From positions 1 through 45,890 of the forward strand of contig WRGR01000034.1 in NCBI GenBank assembly GCA_009787085.1: 45,890 nt of DNA, in the 5' to 3' direction. The notes beneath the pieces were generated by a model. It was not told the DNA's origin, did not search any database, and saw only the letters and a program-made list of their open reading frames with translations. The first letter of the stretch is position 1, and each line of letters begins with the position of its first letter. The DNA is from Actinomycetes bacterium. GTDB taxonomy: Bacteria > Actinomycetota > Coriobacteriia > Coriobacteriales > UBA8131. Made by a program: the position numbers and the translations under genes. Below are positions 25,213-33,678 of this stretch, piece after piece.

Positions 25213-27099
25213 ATGTGTGGCATTGTAGCCTGTTGTGGAAGCGATAATATCCCCCAACTGCTGCTGAATGGGCTAGCACACTTGGAGTACCGCGGTTACG
25301 ACTCAGCGGGCATTGCGGTCATCGACAATGAAGAAGGCCGTTTGAGGGTAGTAAAGCGGCTGCGGCAGTCTGACCGGGGGATGATCGATCTGCTCCGTGA
25401 GGCTGCTGCCGCAGAAGGCATTGATGAAGCGATATCTGCGCGGGCTGGGATCGGTCATACTCGTTGGGCCACCCACGGCGCCCCTAGTGTGGCCAATGCT
25501 CATCCGCATTTGGATTGCGAGGGTCGAATCGCCGTGGTGCATAACGGCATCATCGAGAACCACGCCCGTCTGAAGGCAGAACTTGTGGAGGAAGGGCACT
25601 GCTTCAAGTCCCAGACAGACACTGAGGTGGTCATCCATCTTCTGGAGAAATACTACGATCAAGCTGATGGTGACTTGGTGGAGTCTGTTCGTCGGACGGT
25701 AGCCCAGCTCTCGGGTTCCTTCGCACTGGCTATACTGCATCTTGGGCATCCGGACACTATCGTCGTGACCCGCAACGACTCGCCTTTGGTCTTGGGCAGC
25801 TATGAGTACGGATCGATAGCTGCCTCGGATACTCCGGCGATCATTGGCTATACCCGAGATGTCAGCTATTTGGGCAACCGCGACTTGGCCGTGCTGCATG
25901 GCGACGGCCAGATCGAGTGCTATGACCCGGCTGGCGAGTTATATGTTCCCAATATCTATCACATAGAATGGGATATTGAGGAAGCGGAGAAGGGCGGCTA
26001 TCCGGATTTCATGCTCAAAGAGATATTCGAGCAGCCGCAGGTCGTTCAAAACACCTTAGCCGGGCGTTTTGATGCCCAAGCCCAGCGCTTGCAGTTTGAC
26101 GAGCTGCCGCTCTCGCCAGCAGACATCGCGGCTATCGAGCGGGTCTATATTGTAGCTTGCGGTACAAGCTATCATGCCGGATTAATAGCTAAAAACATGA
26201 TAGAGAACGCTGCCCGTCTGCCAGTAGAGGTGCAGGTAGCCTCAGAGTTCCGCTACCATAACCCGATCATCAACGGCAACACGCTGGTTATCGCCATCAC
26301 CCAGTCTGGCGAGACAGCCGATACCTTGGAGGCCGTACGCATGGCTCGGCAGACCGGGGCGCATGTCATCGCCGTCACCAATGTAGTTGGCTCTCGGATC
26401 ACCGCCGAAGCTCAGACCTCCTTGTTTGTCAAGGCTAACATCGAGATTGCGGTGGCCGCCACTAAGAGCTTTCTGGCACAGCTGGTTTTGCTCTCGCTGT
26501 TGGCACTGTACTTGGCTCAGGAGCTTGGCCTGTTGACAAAGAGGAAGATCAGCAAGTACTACAACGAGATGTGCCAGCTGCCGGCTCAAATTGAAAGCTT
26601 GTTGGCCGAGGAGTCTGTTTCAGCAGTCAAGGCAGCCGCTGAGGCTTGCGTTCATGCGCATACTGCCTTATTCATCGGCCGGGGCGTTGGTGCTAGCACC
26701 TGTTACGAGGGTGCCTTGAAGCTCAAGGAGATCAGCTACTTGCACGCTGAAGCGCTATCAGCCGGTGAGATCAAGCATGGCACTATTGCGCTGATTGACC
26801 CAGATCAGGGAACTCCAGTTGTCGCCGTGGCATTGCAGAGCGCCACTTACGACAAAATGCTGGCCAATATCCAGGAAGTCAAAGCCCGTGGTGCACGGGT
26901 GATTGCCTTGGCCACTGAGGGCGACGAGCAGATCACAGAGCTAGTCGACCATGTTGTCTGGCTGCCGCCCGTCCGTGAGATCATCTCGCCGATAACTGCC
27001 AGTGTGGTGCTGCAGCTTTTTGCCCGGCATATTGCCGTTTGTTTGGGGCGTGATGTCGACCAGCCACGCAACTTAGCCAAGAGCGTTACTGTGGAGTAG
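25213..27099 (+). CDS. glmS: Glutamine-fructose-6-phosphate aminotransferase (isomerizing)
   Basis: GlmS makes glucosamine-6-P from fructose-6-P and glutamine. The 628-residue enzyme starts MCGIVACCG (Cys nucleophile after Met removal), with glutaminase motifs EYRGYDSAGIAV, IGHTRWATHG and HNGIIENH, two SIS domains (ACGTSYHAGLIAKN; ITQSGETADTLEA; GRGVGASTCYEGALKLKEIS) and the C-terminal DQPRNLAKSVTVE. AAGGAG precedes the ATG. The 10-base gap after glmM leaves no room for a glmS ribozyme. Clustering with glmM means two consecutive steps share a transcript. Confidence 0.97.
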   Translation: MCGIVACCGSDNIPQLLLNGLAHLEYRGYDSAGIAVIDNEEGRLRVVKRLRQSDRGMIDLLREAAAAEGIDEAISARAGIGHTRWATHGAPSVANAHPHLDCEGRIAVVHNGIIENHARLKAELVEEGHCFKSQTDTEVVIHLLEKYYDQADGDLVESVRRTVAQLSGSFALAILHLGHPDTIVVTRNDSPLVLGSYEYGSIAASDTPAIIGYTRDVSYLGNRDLAVLHGDGQIECYDPAGELYVPNIYHIEWDIEEAEKGGYPDFMLKEIFEQPQVVQNTLAGRFDAQAQRLQFDELPLSPADIAAIERVYIVACGTSYHAGLIAKNMIENAARLPVEVQVASEFRYHNPIINGNTLVIAITQSGETADTLEAVRMARQTGAHVIAVTNVVGSRITAEAQTSLFVKANIEIAVAATKSFLAQLVLLSLLALYLAQELGLLTKRKISKYYNEMCQLPAQIESLLAEESVSAVKAAAEACVHAHTALFIGRGVGASTCYEGALKLKEISYLHAEALSAGEIKHGTIALIDPDQGTPVVAVALQSATYDKMLANIQEVKARGARVIALATEGDEQITELVDHVVWLPPVREIISPITASVVLQLFARHIAVCLGRDVDQPRNLAKSVTVE

Positions 27100-27103
27100 G
27101 GAA

Positions 27104-27811
27104 ATGGGGGAGCAGACCGGCCTAGGGGTGGACATCATCGAAATTGAGCGCATGCAACGGGCAATGGAGCGGGTGCCGACGATGCGCGACAAGCTTTTTA
27201 GTGCCGAAGAAATCAAGTATGCACAATCCAAATCCCGCCCCACCGTGCACTATGCCCTGTTCTTTGCAGCTAAGGAGGCAGTGCTGAAGGCTTTGGGAAC
27301 CGGCTTTTCGGGCATCGGTTGGACGGATGTAGAGGTCCGGCACAAGCCGAATGGCCGCCCTTATCCTGCGCTTAGCGGTGCTGCTGAGACAGTAGCCCAG
27401 CTTCAGGGAGTTGTTGAGTTGCAACTTTCGCTGTCCTATACCCATCAGGTGGCCGTGGCTTCGGCGGTTGCTATCCGCCAAGAGGATCGACCATCAATAC
27501 GGGAGAAGGCCGACCCGAAAGCCGAGCTTTTGCAGCGCTTCAAAGAAATGAAGGCGCTTCTTGACGAGGTGGAACAGGAGTTGTCGGTGGCTGAGGCCGA
27601 AACCGGCGATCCCAAGAAGGCTGATCCGGGCGATGTTGGGTCAGCTGAACTTGGGGCAGATGCTGACGGCTGGAGCGCAGCCAGTATAGGTGCTGCAAGG
27701 TTAAGCGAGGCCGCATCAGGTGCTAAAAGGCCAGGCGAGGCCGGTGTGGGCACGGTCGGGACAGGCGAGGCGAGGGGGTGCAGCAGTGGATCTGCCGCCG
27801 ATACTCCCTGA
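27104..27811 (+). CDS. acpS: Holo-[acyl-carrier-protein] synthase with C-terminal extension
   Basis: AcpS transfers phosphopantetheine from CoA to acyl carrier protein. The first ~125 residues are a complete AcpS: GLGVDIIEIERMQRAMER with the metal Asp, FFAAKEAVLKALGTGF, GRPYPALSG and LSLSYTHQVAVASAVA. The remaining ~110 residues are unusual, since the family normally ends near 120-130. They comprise a short charged helix, possibly coiled coil (AELLQRFKEMKALLDEVEQEL), then an Ala/Gly-rich low-complexity tail. The tail overlaps the nnrD start by 26 bases. It follows glmS by four bases. Confidence 0.92.
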   Translation: MGEQTGLGVDIIEIERMQRAMERVPTMRDKLFSAEEIKYAQSKSRPTVHYALFFAAKEAVLKALGTGFSGIGWTDVEVRHKPNGRPYPALSGAAETVAQLQGVVELQLSLSYTHQVAVASAVAIRQEDRPSIREKADPKAELLQRFKEMKALLDEVEQELSVAEAETGDPKKADPGDVGSAELGADADGWSAASIGAARLSEAASGAKRPGEAGVGTVGTGEARGCSSGSAADTP

Positions 27812-28757
27812 TTCCCACAAGTATTCCCGAGGTAGCCTGTTGGTGATTGCCGGGTCGGTGCGCTTTCCGGGGGCCGCAGTGCTGGCCGCAGCGGCCGCAG
27901 CCAGAGCTGGTGCCGGTTATGTGACGTTGGCAGTGCCGGCCTCAGTGGTGGCGATTGCCCAAGGCCATCTGTTGGAAGTGCCGGTGATAGCGGCGCCTGA
28001 GGTGGACGGGGCATTCGCTCCAGATGCCCTGCTGCATGTGCTGTCCCAAGTGCGGCGACCTGATGCCATACTCGCCGGACCCGGCTTGACAGTGACTGCG
28101 GGCTGTGAGTCTGTGGTGGGGGCACTGATAAACCAAGCATTGACGGAAGGGCTGCCTTTGTTGCTGGACGCAGATGCTTTGAATGTCTTAGCAGCTGCTT
28201 TTGATGCTTGCCCTCACCCCGCGGCACTGGCAGCGCTCACTGCCCAAAGCCAGAGTGCGCCGCCACCGCCGCTGCCGCCGCTGCGCCAGTTAGCCGTTCC
28301 TTGTCAGGGTCAGCCTTATTGCCAGCCTGAATCCCAGCAACTTGGGCAATACCAGCCGCACCAACTGGTCATCACCCCCCATGCCGGGGAACTGAAACGT
28401 CTGCTGCAGGCGACAGGCAGCAGCAATGCCGCTGAATTGGCCAAACGCTTGCAGGCTGTGGTCGTCGCCAAGGGGCCGCGAACCGAGGTTTTCTCTCCAG
28501 AGGCTGCCTTTCCTGCCTATGTCTATGACGGTGGTACTCCGGCACTGGCCAAGGCCGGCACGGGTGATGTGTTGGCCGGCATTATCGCATCTCTGTTGGC
28601 GCAACGGATGCCGTCTTTAAAGGCCGCTTCTGCCGGGGTGGAGTTGCATGGGCGGGCAGGATTGTCTGCAGAGTCCAAAACCAGTCGGCGCTCACTTGTT
28701 GCGCGTGATATGATAGACGCACTTGCTTCAGTGTTCCGTGAAATCGAAGGAATTTGA
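27786..28757 (+). CDS. nnrD: ADP-dependent NAD(P)H-hydrate dehydratase
   Basis: NnrD repairs hydrated NAD(P)H using ADP. The 323-residue protein has the YjeF C-terminal (carbohydrate-kinase-like) fold: GSLLVIAGSVRFPGAAVLAA, ARAGAGYVTLAVP, DAILAGPGL, LLLDADALNVLA, VITPHAGELKRLL and the catalytic ALAKAGTGDVLAGIIASLL. A Pro/Gln-rich insertion lies near residues 145-190. The YjeF N-terminal epimerase domain, often fused to it, is missing here. I take GTG 27786 with GAGGGGG upstream, inside the acpS 3' end; the reading from 27720 lies wholly within acpS and adds nothing recognisable. Confidence 0.92.
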   Translation: MDLPPILPDSHKYSRGSLLVIAGSVRFPGAAVLAAAAAARAGAGYVTLAVPASVVAIAQGHLLEVPVIAAPEVDGAFAPDALLHVLSQVRRPDAILAGPGLTVTAGCESVVGALINQALTEGLPLLLDADALNVLAAAFDACPHPAALAALTAQSQSAPPPPLPPLRQLAVPCQGQPYCQPESQQLGQYQPHQLVITPHAGELKRLLQATGSSNAAELAKRLQAVVVAKGPRTEVFSPEAAFPAYVYDGGTPALAKAGTGDVLAGIIASLLAQRMPSLKAASAGVELHGRAGLSAESKTSRRSLVARDMIDALASVFREIEGI

Positions 28758-28762
28758 GTTTT

Positions 28763-29497
28763 ATGCCCCACGTTATCCACTTGACTCAACTGCTATCCTT
28801 CGCTTGCCCCCTGTTGTTGGCTCCTGCCCTTGTTGGCAGCTTGTCACAGGAGGCTGTGATTTATGATCATCCAGTACCGCTGGAAGGCAGTTTTGAGGAC
28901 TATCAGTGGGCGCTGGTCAATCTAGTGTTGGTCTGTATCGCACTTTTATGCATCATCTTGTTTGCGGCACGGCTGCTGGTCATCGCCTATTGGCAAGCTA
29001 AGCTGGCGGATGAGAGCGAAAAAAGCGAAGCTGCCCAGCAACAGGCGGTATCCCGGATTTTCTCCGACAGCTTGGTGTGGTTGGTATTCGCGTTCTTGGC
29101 TGTGCTGGCCTCCTGTTTCTTCTTTACCTTCTCTCAGGATATCGTTGCCCAATCTCGTTGTGTTATTGTGGATATCTGGACCCCCACGCAGGCTTTGTTT
29201 TTGGCAATCCAGATGGTAGCGATGCTTGCAGCCTTGTTGCGCATCAGTAGGGCCATGCACACTGAGTCTGCGCAAGGCAGCTCCCTTCGGTCGGAACAAG
29301 AGCGGCCTTCCCTGCGCGACTCGCGGCGGCTGCAGCTGCGTGGCGACCAGCTGCGAAGCGGTAATGGCGGTCAGACGTATGACGACCAGCAGCAGGATGC
29401 CCAGCAGCAGGGCGACCAGCAGCAGGGCGACCAGCAGCAGGGCGACCAGCAGCAGGATGCCCAGCGCCGCGGTCATCCCGACGATAAAGATGGTTAG
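28763..29497 (+). CDS. Membrane protein with Gln-rich repeat tail
   Basis: I do not recognise this 244-residue protein. A first hydrophobic stretch (residues ~5-25) is followed by a ~25-residue exposed loop, then three membrane helices (WALVNLVLVCIALLCIILFA, LVWLVFAFLAVLASCFFFTF, ALFLAIQMVAMLAALL). The last ~75 residues are charged and Gln-rich, with five DQQQG-type units. I use ATG 28763; a TTG at 28754 overlaps the nnrD stop and is possible, with AAGGA three bases before it. It sits in the run between nnrD and the CNNM gene and is likely cotranscribed. Confidence 0.65.
   Translation: MPHVIHLTQLLSFACPLLLAPALVGSLSQEAVIYDHPVPLEGSFEDYQWALVNLVLVCIALLCIILFAARLLVIAYWQAKLADESEKSEAAQQQAVSRIFSDSLVWLVFAFLAVLASCFFFTFSQDIVAQSRCVIVDIWTPTQALFLAIQMVAMLAALLRISRAMHTESAQGSSLRSEQERPSLRDSRRLQLRGDQLRSGNGGQTYDDQQQDAQQQGDQQQGDQQQGDQQQDAQRRGHPDDKDG
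29384..29458 (+). repeat. 5 x 15-bp in-frame tandem repeat
   Basis: Five 15-base units (29384, 29399, 29414, 29429, 29444) of the type GACCAGCAGCAGGGC encode DQQQD, AQQQG, DQQQG, DQQQG, DQQQD, plus a partial sixth. Units are nearly identical, which suggests recent expansion. Confidence 0.88.
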
Positions 29498-29512
29498 GGA
29501 GGCACCGGCTTT

Positions 29513-30850
29513 TTGGACATGATCTTCAGTATCCTCATAGCTTTGATCCTGATACTCTGTAACGGTTACTTTGCGATGTCTGAGCTAGCGCTGATATCGG
29601 CCAAGCGTTCGGTACTGCAGCAACGCATGGAGGAAGGCAACACCGTCCAGGCCCGCAAGGCCAAGCGGGCGCTGGACTTGGCTGCCGATTCGGACCGCTT
29701 GCTGGCCGCCACCCAAGTTGCCATAACCCTACTTTCCTTCGGGGCCTCGGCGGTAGCTGCCACCGGCTTTGCTGAGCCTATCGCCGGCTGGCTGCGGTCT
29801 TTCAACATCAGTGTGCTCTCGGTCGCCGCCGGCCCGCTCTCCGTGGTGGTCATCACTTTGTTGATCAGCTACATCAGCTTGGTTGTGGGCGAACTGGTTC
29901 CCAAACGCATCGCTTTGGCCGATGCTGAGCATACGGCGATGCTGGTGGCCGGCTCGATTATCTTTTTCGAGCGGACGCTCAAGCCCTTGGTGTCGCTGAT
30001 GTCGGCCTCGACCAACTTGGTGGCACGGCTGTTGGGTGTGAAGAGTGCCAATGACCGCCAGCAGGTCAGTGAAGAGGAAATCAAGTATTTGGTCACCGAA
30101 CAGCCTAGCCTGCTTGACGAGGAGAAGCGGATGATTCATGAGATCTTCGACCTCGGCGATACGGTGGCCAGGGAGATCATGACACCCCGGGTCGATATAA
30201 TCTCAATTGAAGATACTGCTACAGTCGGCCAGACCATTAACCGGATGCGTGGCACCGGTTATTCGCGTATTCCGGTGATCCATGGCAGCTTGGATCAGAT
30301 TGTCGGCATTGTGATGCTTAAAGACCTCCTAGCGCCGTTGGCTGACGACCGTGCCGAGGAACCAGTGGCCGACTATATGCGCCAAGCGCTCTGTGTCCCC
30401 GAAACCAAAGACATTCTGCCGCTTTTGGGAGAGATGCAGACCTCGCACCAGCAGATAGTTTTGGTTGTGGATGAGTACGGCGGCACTGCCGGCATCATCT
30501 CTGCCGAAGACATCGTTGAGGAGATTGTCGGGGAGATAGCTGACGAGTATGACCCAGACAACAAGTTCCAGACCCAGCTTTCGGAGAATGAATGGTTGAT
30601 CGATGGCCGCTTCCCGACCAATGATGCCCGCGAGTTGGGGCTGCCGGTGGAAGATGACGATGACTATGAGACCATCGCCGGCTGGCTGATGGACGTGATC
30701 GACGAGGTACCGAAAGTGGGGGACTCCTTCGACATCAAGGGCTTCACCTTCAAAGTGCAGAGTATGCGCCGCCACCGTATCTCGATGCTGCGGGTGACCC
30801 GGGATCATAACTACCAGGATGTTGAGGTGGAGGAGGGCGCGGGCATCTGA
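29513..30850 (+). CDS. CNNM/HlyC-CorC family transporter (DUF21-CBS-CorC)
   Basis: Members of this family are Mg2+ or other cation efflux proteins or their regulators. The 445-residue protein has an N-terminal DUF21 membrane domain (residues ~1-190, with GYFAMSELALISAKRS and GELVPKRIALADAEHTA), a CBS pair (~205-325, with REIMTPRVDIISIE and VVDEYGGTAGIISAEDIVEEIVGEI-type region) and a C-terminal CorC domain (~345-435). The TTG at 29513 has GGGAGG ten bases upstream; ATG 29519 is the alternative. Its role here is inferred from the family. Confidence 0.9.
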   Translation: MDMIFSILIALILILCNGYFAMSELALISAKRSVLQQRMEEGNTVQARKAKRALDLAADSDRLLAATQVAITLLSFGASAVAATGFAEPIAGWLRSFNISVLSVAAGPLSVVVITLLISYISLVVGELVPKRIALADAEHTAMLVAGSIIFFERTLKPLVSLMSASTNLVARLLGVKSANDRQQVSEEEIKYLVTEQPSLLDEEKRMIHEIFDLGDTVAREIMTPRVDIISIEDTATVGQTINRMRGTGYSRIPVIHGSLDQIVGIVMLKDLLAPLADDRAEEPVADYMRQALCVPETKDILPLLGEMQTSHQQIVLVVDEYGGTAGIISAEDIVEEIVGEIADEYDPDNKFQTQLSENEWLIDGRFPTNDARELGLPVEDDDDYETIAGWLMDVIDEVPKVGDSFDIKGFTFKVQSMRRHRISMLRVTRDHNYQDVEVEEGAGI

Positions 30851-30945
30851 GGCACCTGCCCCTGCCCCTTGCCCAACCCCGAAGTGCCAACGTGCGCGTG
30901 ACAACTTGAAAACGCAGCTATACCCCAAAAAAGTGACCCGCTAAC

Positions 30946-30968
30946 CTTAGATAAGGGCTTAGATAAGG
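30946..30968 (+). repeat. Direct repeat of 11 bp before the PspC gene
   Basis: CTTAGATAAGG occurs at 30946-30956 and again at 30958-30968, exactly 12 bases apart. It lies in the 155-base gap before the PspC-domain gene and might be an operator half-site pair. Confidence 0.5.
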
Positions 30969-31005
30969 AAGAAATTCTGACGGTGGCAAAAGTGCCTTTA
31001 GGAAG

Positions 31006-32058
31006 GTGCTGATACATCCTCAGCGCGGGTTGGGATTAGGAAGTTTGGAACACGCAAAACGCATGTACCGTAGTGATAACGCCATGATTGCCGGCGTGGT
31101 GGCGAGCATTGCCGAGTATCTGAAGGTCGATGCCTCGCTGTTGCGGATTGTTGCGATCATTCTCTTCGTCTTGCTTCTTGGTACGCCGTTTTTGCTGTAC
31201 CTGCTGGGCATCCTGCTCATCCCACGACGGCCATTGGATGTTAGTCGACCGATTGAGGTCAAGCCCTCGGCCAGTGGTGAGCTGCCAGTGGTTGGCCGGG
31301 AATCAAACCAATCGTCTCAGCCTACGCTAGGAGCTGTTGCACCAGAGTCCAGAGCGGCATACTTTGCGTCCTCAGGCACCACTGCCGCCGTAGGCCCAGC
31401 AGCTTTTGGGGCAGCGCCCTCGCTTCCGGTGGCTTCCAACGCTGCCGTGCCCTACGCCACAACCCCGGGCGCGGGCTGGGTTTCATCGAACTCGGAGGCT
31501 TTCGATGCCGTTGATCCGGACAAAGTTACTGAGCTAGCCTCGCTCTCCAGCCGCTTGCGTAGGAGCCGAGGCCTGTCAGCAGCCTTGATGCTCGGGCTGA
31601 TGCTCTTGGCGACAGGCCTTTTGGCGCTGTTCGCTTGGCTGTTCAACCCGGTGGCTTGGCAGTTCTGGCCAATGGTTTTGGTTTTGGGTGGCTTGTTGAC
31701 TCTGTTTACTCCAGGCTACAATGGCTGGAGCGTGTCTCGCGCCGGTTACGGTATTCTGATCATCACCGCTGGCATGACACTGCAGTTCTGGAAGTTCGAG
31801 ATATTCCCTTTCGACACCTTTGTCCTGATCGCCATGAATTTTTGGCCGCTGATCCTAGTGGTCTTAGGCCTAGTGGTCTTGGGTGGTGCCTTGCGCCGAG
31901 ACGTATTGAAGTTGATGGCCGCGTTATTGATGTCTTTGACCCTGATAATGGGCGTTTGGACTTTCGGCGGCATGAAAGGGGCTTATCACATCAGCTTGCC
32001 TCTGATCGAAAGCTACGACCTGCAATTGCCGCCATCTCCCTTCCAGCAGCCTGATTGA
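31006..32058 (+). CDS. PspC domain membrane protein with LiaF-like tail
   Basis: The 350-residue protein begins with a PspC domain (MYRSDNAMIAGVVASIAEYL, then helix IVAIILFVLLLGTPFLLYLLGILLIP). A Ser/Ala/Pro-rich linker follows (residues ~85-180). Four hydrophobic segments near the C-terminus resemble the membrane region of LiaF/LiaI-type proteins. PspC proteins take part in envelope-stress sensing. The start is uncertain: GTG 31006 has AGGA close by; later starts would clip the PspC domain. No PspA homologue is in the window. The stop lies within a dispersed repeat arm. Confidence 0.8.
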   Translation: MLIHPQRGLGLGSLEHAKRMYRSDNAMIAGVVASIAEYLKVDASLLRIVAIILFVLLLGTPFLLYLLGILLIPRRPLDVSRPIEVKPSASGELPVVGRESNQSSQPTLGAVAPESRAAYFASSGTTAAVGPAAFGAAPSLPVASNAAVPYATTPGAGWVSSNSEAFDAVDPDKVTELASLSSRLRRSRGLSAALMLGLMLLATGLLALFAWLFNPVAWQFWPMVLVLGGLLTLFTPGYNGWSVSRAGYGILIITAGMTLQFWKFEIFPFDTFVLIAMNFWPLILVVLGLVVLGGALRRDVLKLMAALLMSLTLIMGVWTFGGMKGAYHISLPLIESYDLQLPPSPFQQPD

Positions 32059-32072
32059 TCGGTGCCTTCCTA
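32055..32072 (+). repeat. Dispersed repeat arm at the PspC gene stop
   Basis: TTGATCGGTGCCTTCCTA resembles the terminal repeat TTGATCGGTGCTTCCCTA (35179-35196) with two mismatches. The PspC stop (32056-32058) lies within it. Confidence 0.5.
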
Positions 32073-32237
32073 TAGACGCGCAGGAAAATGCGTAATAGGC
32101 AGGAATAATTTAGGATGTTCGAGCTTGTGGTTTTGTAATGGATATCTAGCTGCTATCATATTTGAAAAGCAGTCTCAAGTGCCTGAACGGGGCATCTTGA
32201 ATGTTGGCACGAGTAGAAAGTAAAGGGGTAGAAGACT

Positions 32238-33425
32238 ATGAAGAAACATGTTAAGAATAACGTTTATTGGCTAGGTAAGGTCGATTGGGAGCTGGAGACG
32301 TTTCACGGAGCGGACTACTCCATTCACCACGGTTCCAGCCAAAATGCCTACTTGATTCAAGAGGAGAAAACCGTCCTCATCGACACCGTCTGGAAGCCGC
32401 ATTCCACCGAGTTCGTCGATAACTTGGCCAGTGAGGTAGACCTGAACTCGATCGATTTCATCGTTGCTAACCACGGCGAGGTCGATCACAGTGGCGCTTT
32501 GCCCGCCCTGATGGAGAAGATTCCCAACACCCCCATTTATTGCACGGCCAATGCCGTGAAGAGCCTCACCGGGCAGTACCATCACCCAGAGTGGGATTTC
32601 CGGGTAGTGAAGACCGGTGATTCCGTGGACATCGGCAACGGCAAGCAGCTGGTCTTCGTGGAGATGACCATGCTGCACTGGCCGGACAGCATGGCCACTT
32701 GGATGACTGAGGACAACATCCTCTTCTCCAACGATGCCTTTGGCCAGCATTTCTCGTGTGACGAGCTGTTCAACGACAAGGCCGACCAATGCCTGCTCTG
32801 GGAAGAAGCCATCAAGTATTACACCAACATCCTAAACCCCTTCTCGCCGCTGGTGAAGAAAAAGGTGGAGGAGATCCAAGCGATGAACCTGCCGATCGAG
32901 ATCATTGCTCCCAGCCACGGCGTGATCTGGCGCGACGACCCACTGCAGATAGTTAAGAAGTACTATGAGTGGTCGCAAGAATATCAAGAGGATCAGATTA
33001 CGGTGATCTATGACAGCATGTGGAACGGCACCATGCAGCTAGCTCACAAGATGGCCGAGGAGATCGCTCTGGCCTCCCCGAGCAGCCGGGTGAAGATATT
33101 CAATATCTCCAAGGCCGACAAGAACATCATCATGACCGAGGTCTTCAAGTCCAAGGCCATAGCAGTCGGCTCGCCGACAGTGGTGATGAGCGTTCTCTCT
33201 TCTGTGGGCGGCTGGCTGGAGTTTTTGAAGGAGCTGAGGTTCAGGAACAAGAAGGCCGCCGTCTTCGGCTGCTACGGCTGGAGCGGCGAGTGCACCAAGG
33301 TGCTGCGGGAAAAACTGACCGAGGCTGGCTTCGCAGTGGTAGAGCCAGAGATTCGCTGCAACTGGAACCCCACAGCCGAGGACTTGGCGCAAGCCGCAGG
33401 TGTCGCAGCCGCGCTGGTCAGCTGA
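32238..33425 (+). CDS. Flavodiiron protein (FprA family, type A flavoprotein)
   Basis: Flavodiiron proteins reduce O2 to water and/or NO to N2O, protecting anaerobes. The 395-residue enzyme has a metallo-beta-lactamase-like domain with the di-iron ligands HGEVDH (residues ~80-85), His in MLHWPDS, Asp in FSNDAFGQHF and His in APSHGVIW. A C-terminal flavodoxin domain follows (from ITVIYDSMWNGTMQLAHKMA, with VGSPTVVMSVLSSVGGWLEFL and FGCYGWSGE). No fused rubredoxin or NADH domain is present, so a separate electron donor is needed. The best sign in this window of an anaerobic lifestyle. GGGG lies ten bases before the ATG. Confidence 0.94.
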   Translation: MKKHVKNNVYWLGKVDWELETFHGADYSIHHGSSQNAYLIQEEKTVLIDTVWKPHSTEFVDNLASEVDLNSIDFIVANHGEVDHSGALPALMEKIPNTPIYCTANAVKSLTGQYHHPEWDFRVVKTGDSVDIGNGKQLVFVEMTMLHWPDSMATWMTEDNILFSNDAFGQHFSCDELFNDKADQCLLWEEAIKYYTNILNPFSPLVKKKVEEIQAMNLPIEIIAPSHGVIWRDDPLQIVKKYYEWSQEYQEDQITVIYDSMWNGTMQLAHKMAEEIALASPSSRVKIFNISKADKNIIMTEVFKSKAIAVGSPTVVMSVLSSVGGWLEFLKELRFRNKKAAVFGCYGWSGECTKVLREKLTEAGFAVVEPEIRCNWNPTAEDLAQAAGVAAALVS

Positions 33426-33475
33426 AGGCAACGGTACACACAGGCTAAAAAGTGAATCGGGCAGGTAATGCCCGG

Positions 33476-33502
33476 GGAGCCTTACGATCAACGTAAGGCT
33501 CC
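33476..33502 (+). terminator. Hairpin terminator after the flavodiiron gene
   Basis: An 11-bp perfect stem, GGAGCCTTACG (33476-33486) with CGTAAGGCTCC (33492-33502), encloses a 5-base loop, 51 bases after the stop. No U-run follows, so it is a U-less terminator candidate. Confidence 0.6.
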
Positions 33503-33678
33503 GTCATTGCGGCTCAGCTTGCAAGGTGGAGGGCATGGTTGACCGGCGCTTCGTTAGGTGTTCATGTACGGGAATGTGAACGCTATCAGATGCCTTGCGT
33601 AGACCGTGAGAACTCTTGCATTTTGACTATCAAAATGATATCATAAAGATATCTAAGAGGTTTATGAAAGGAGTTCTC

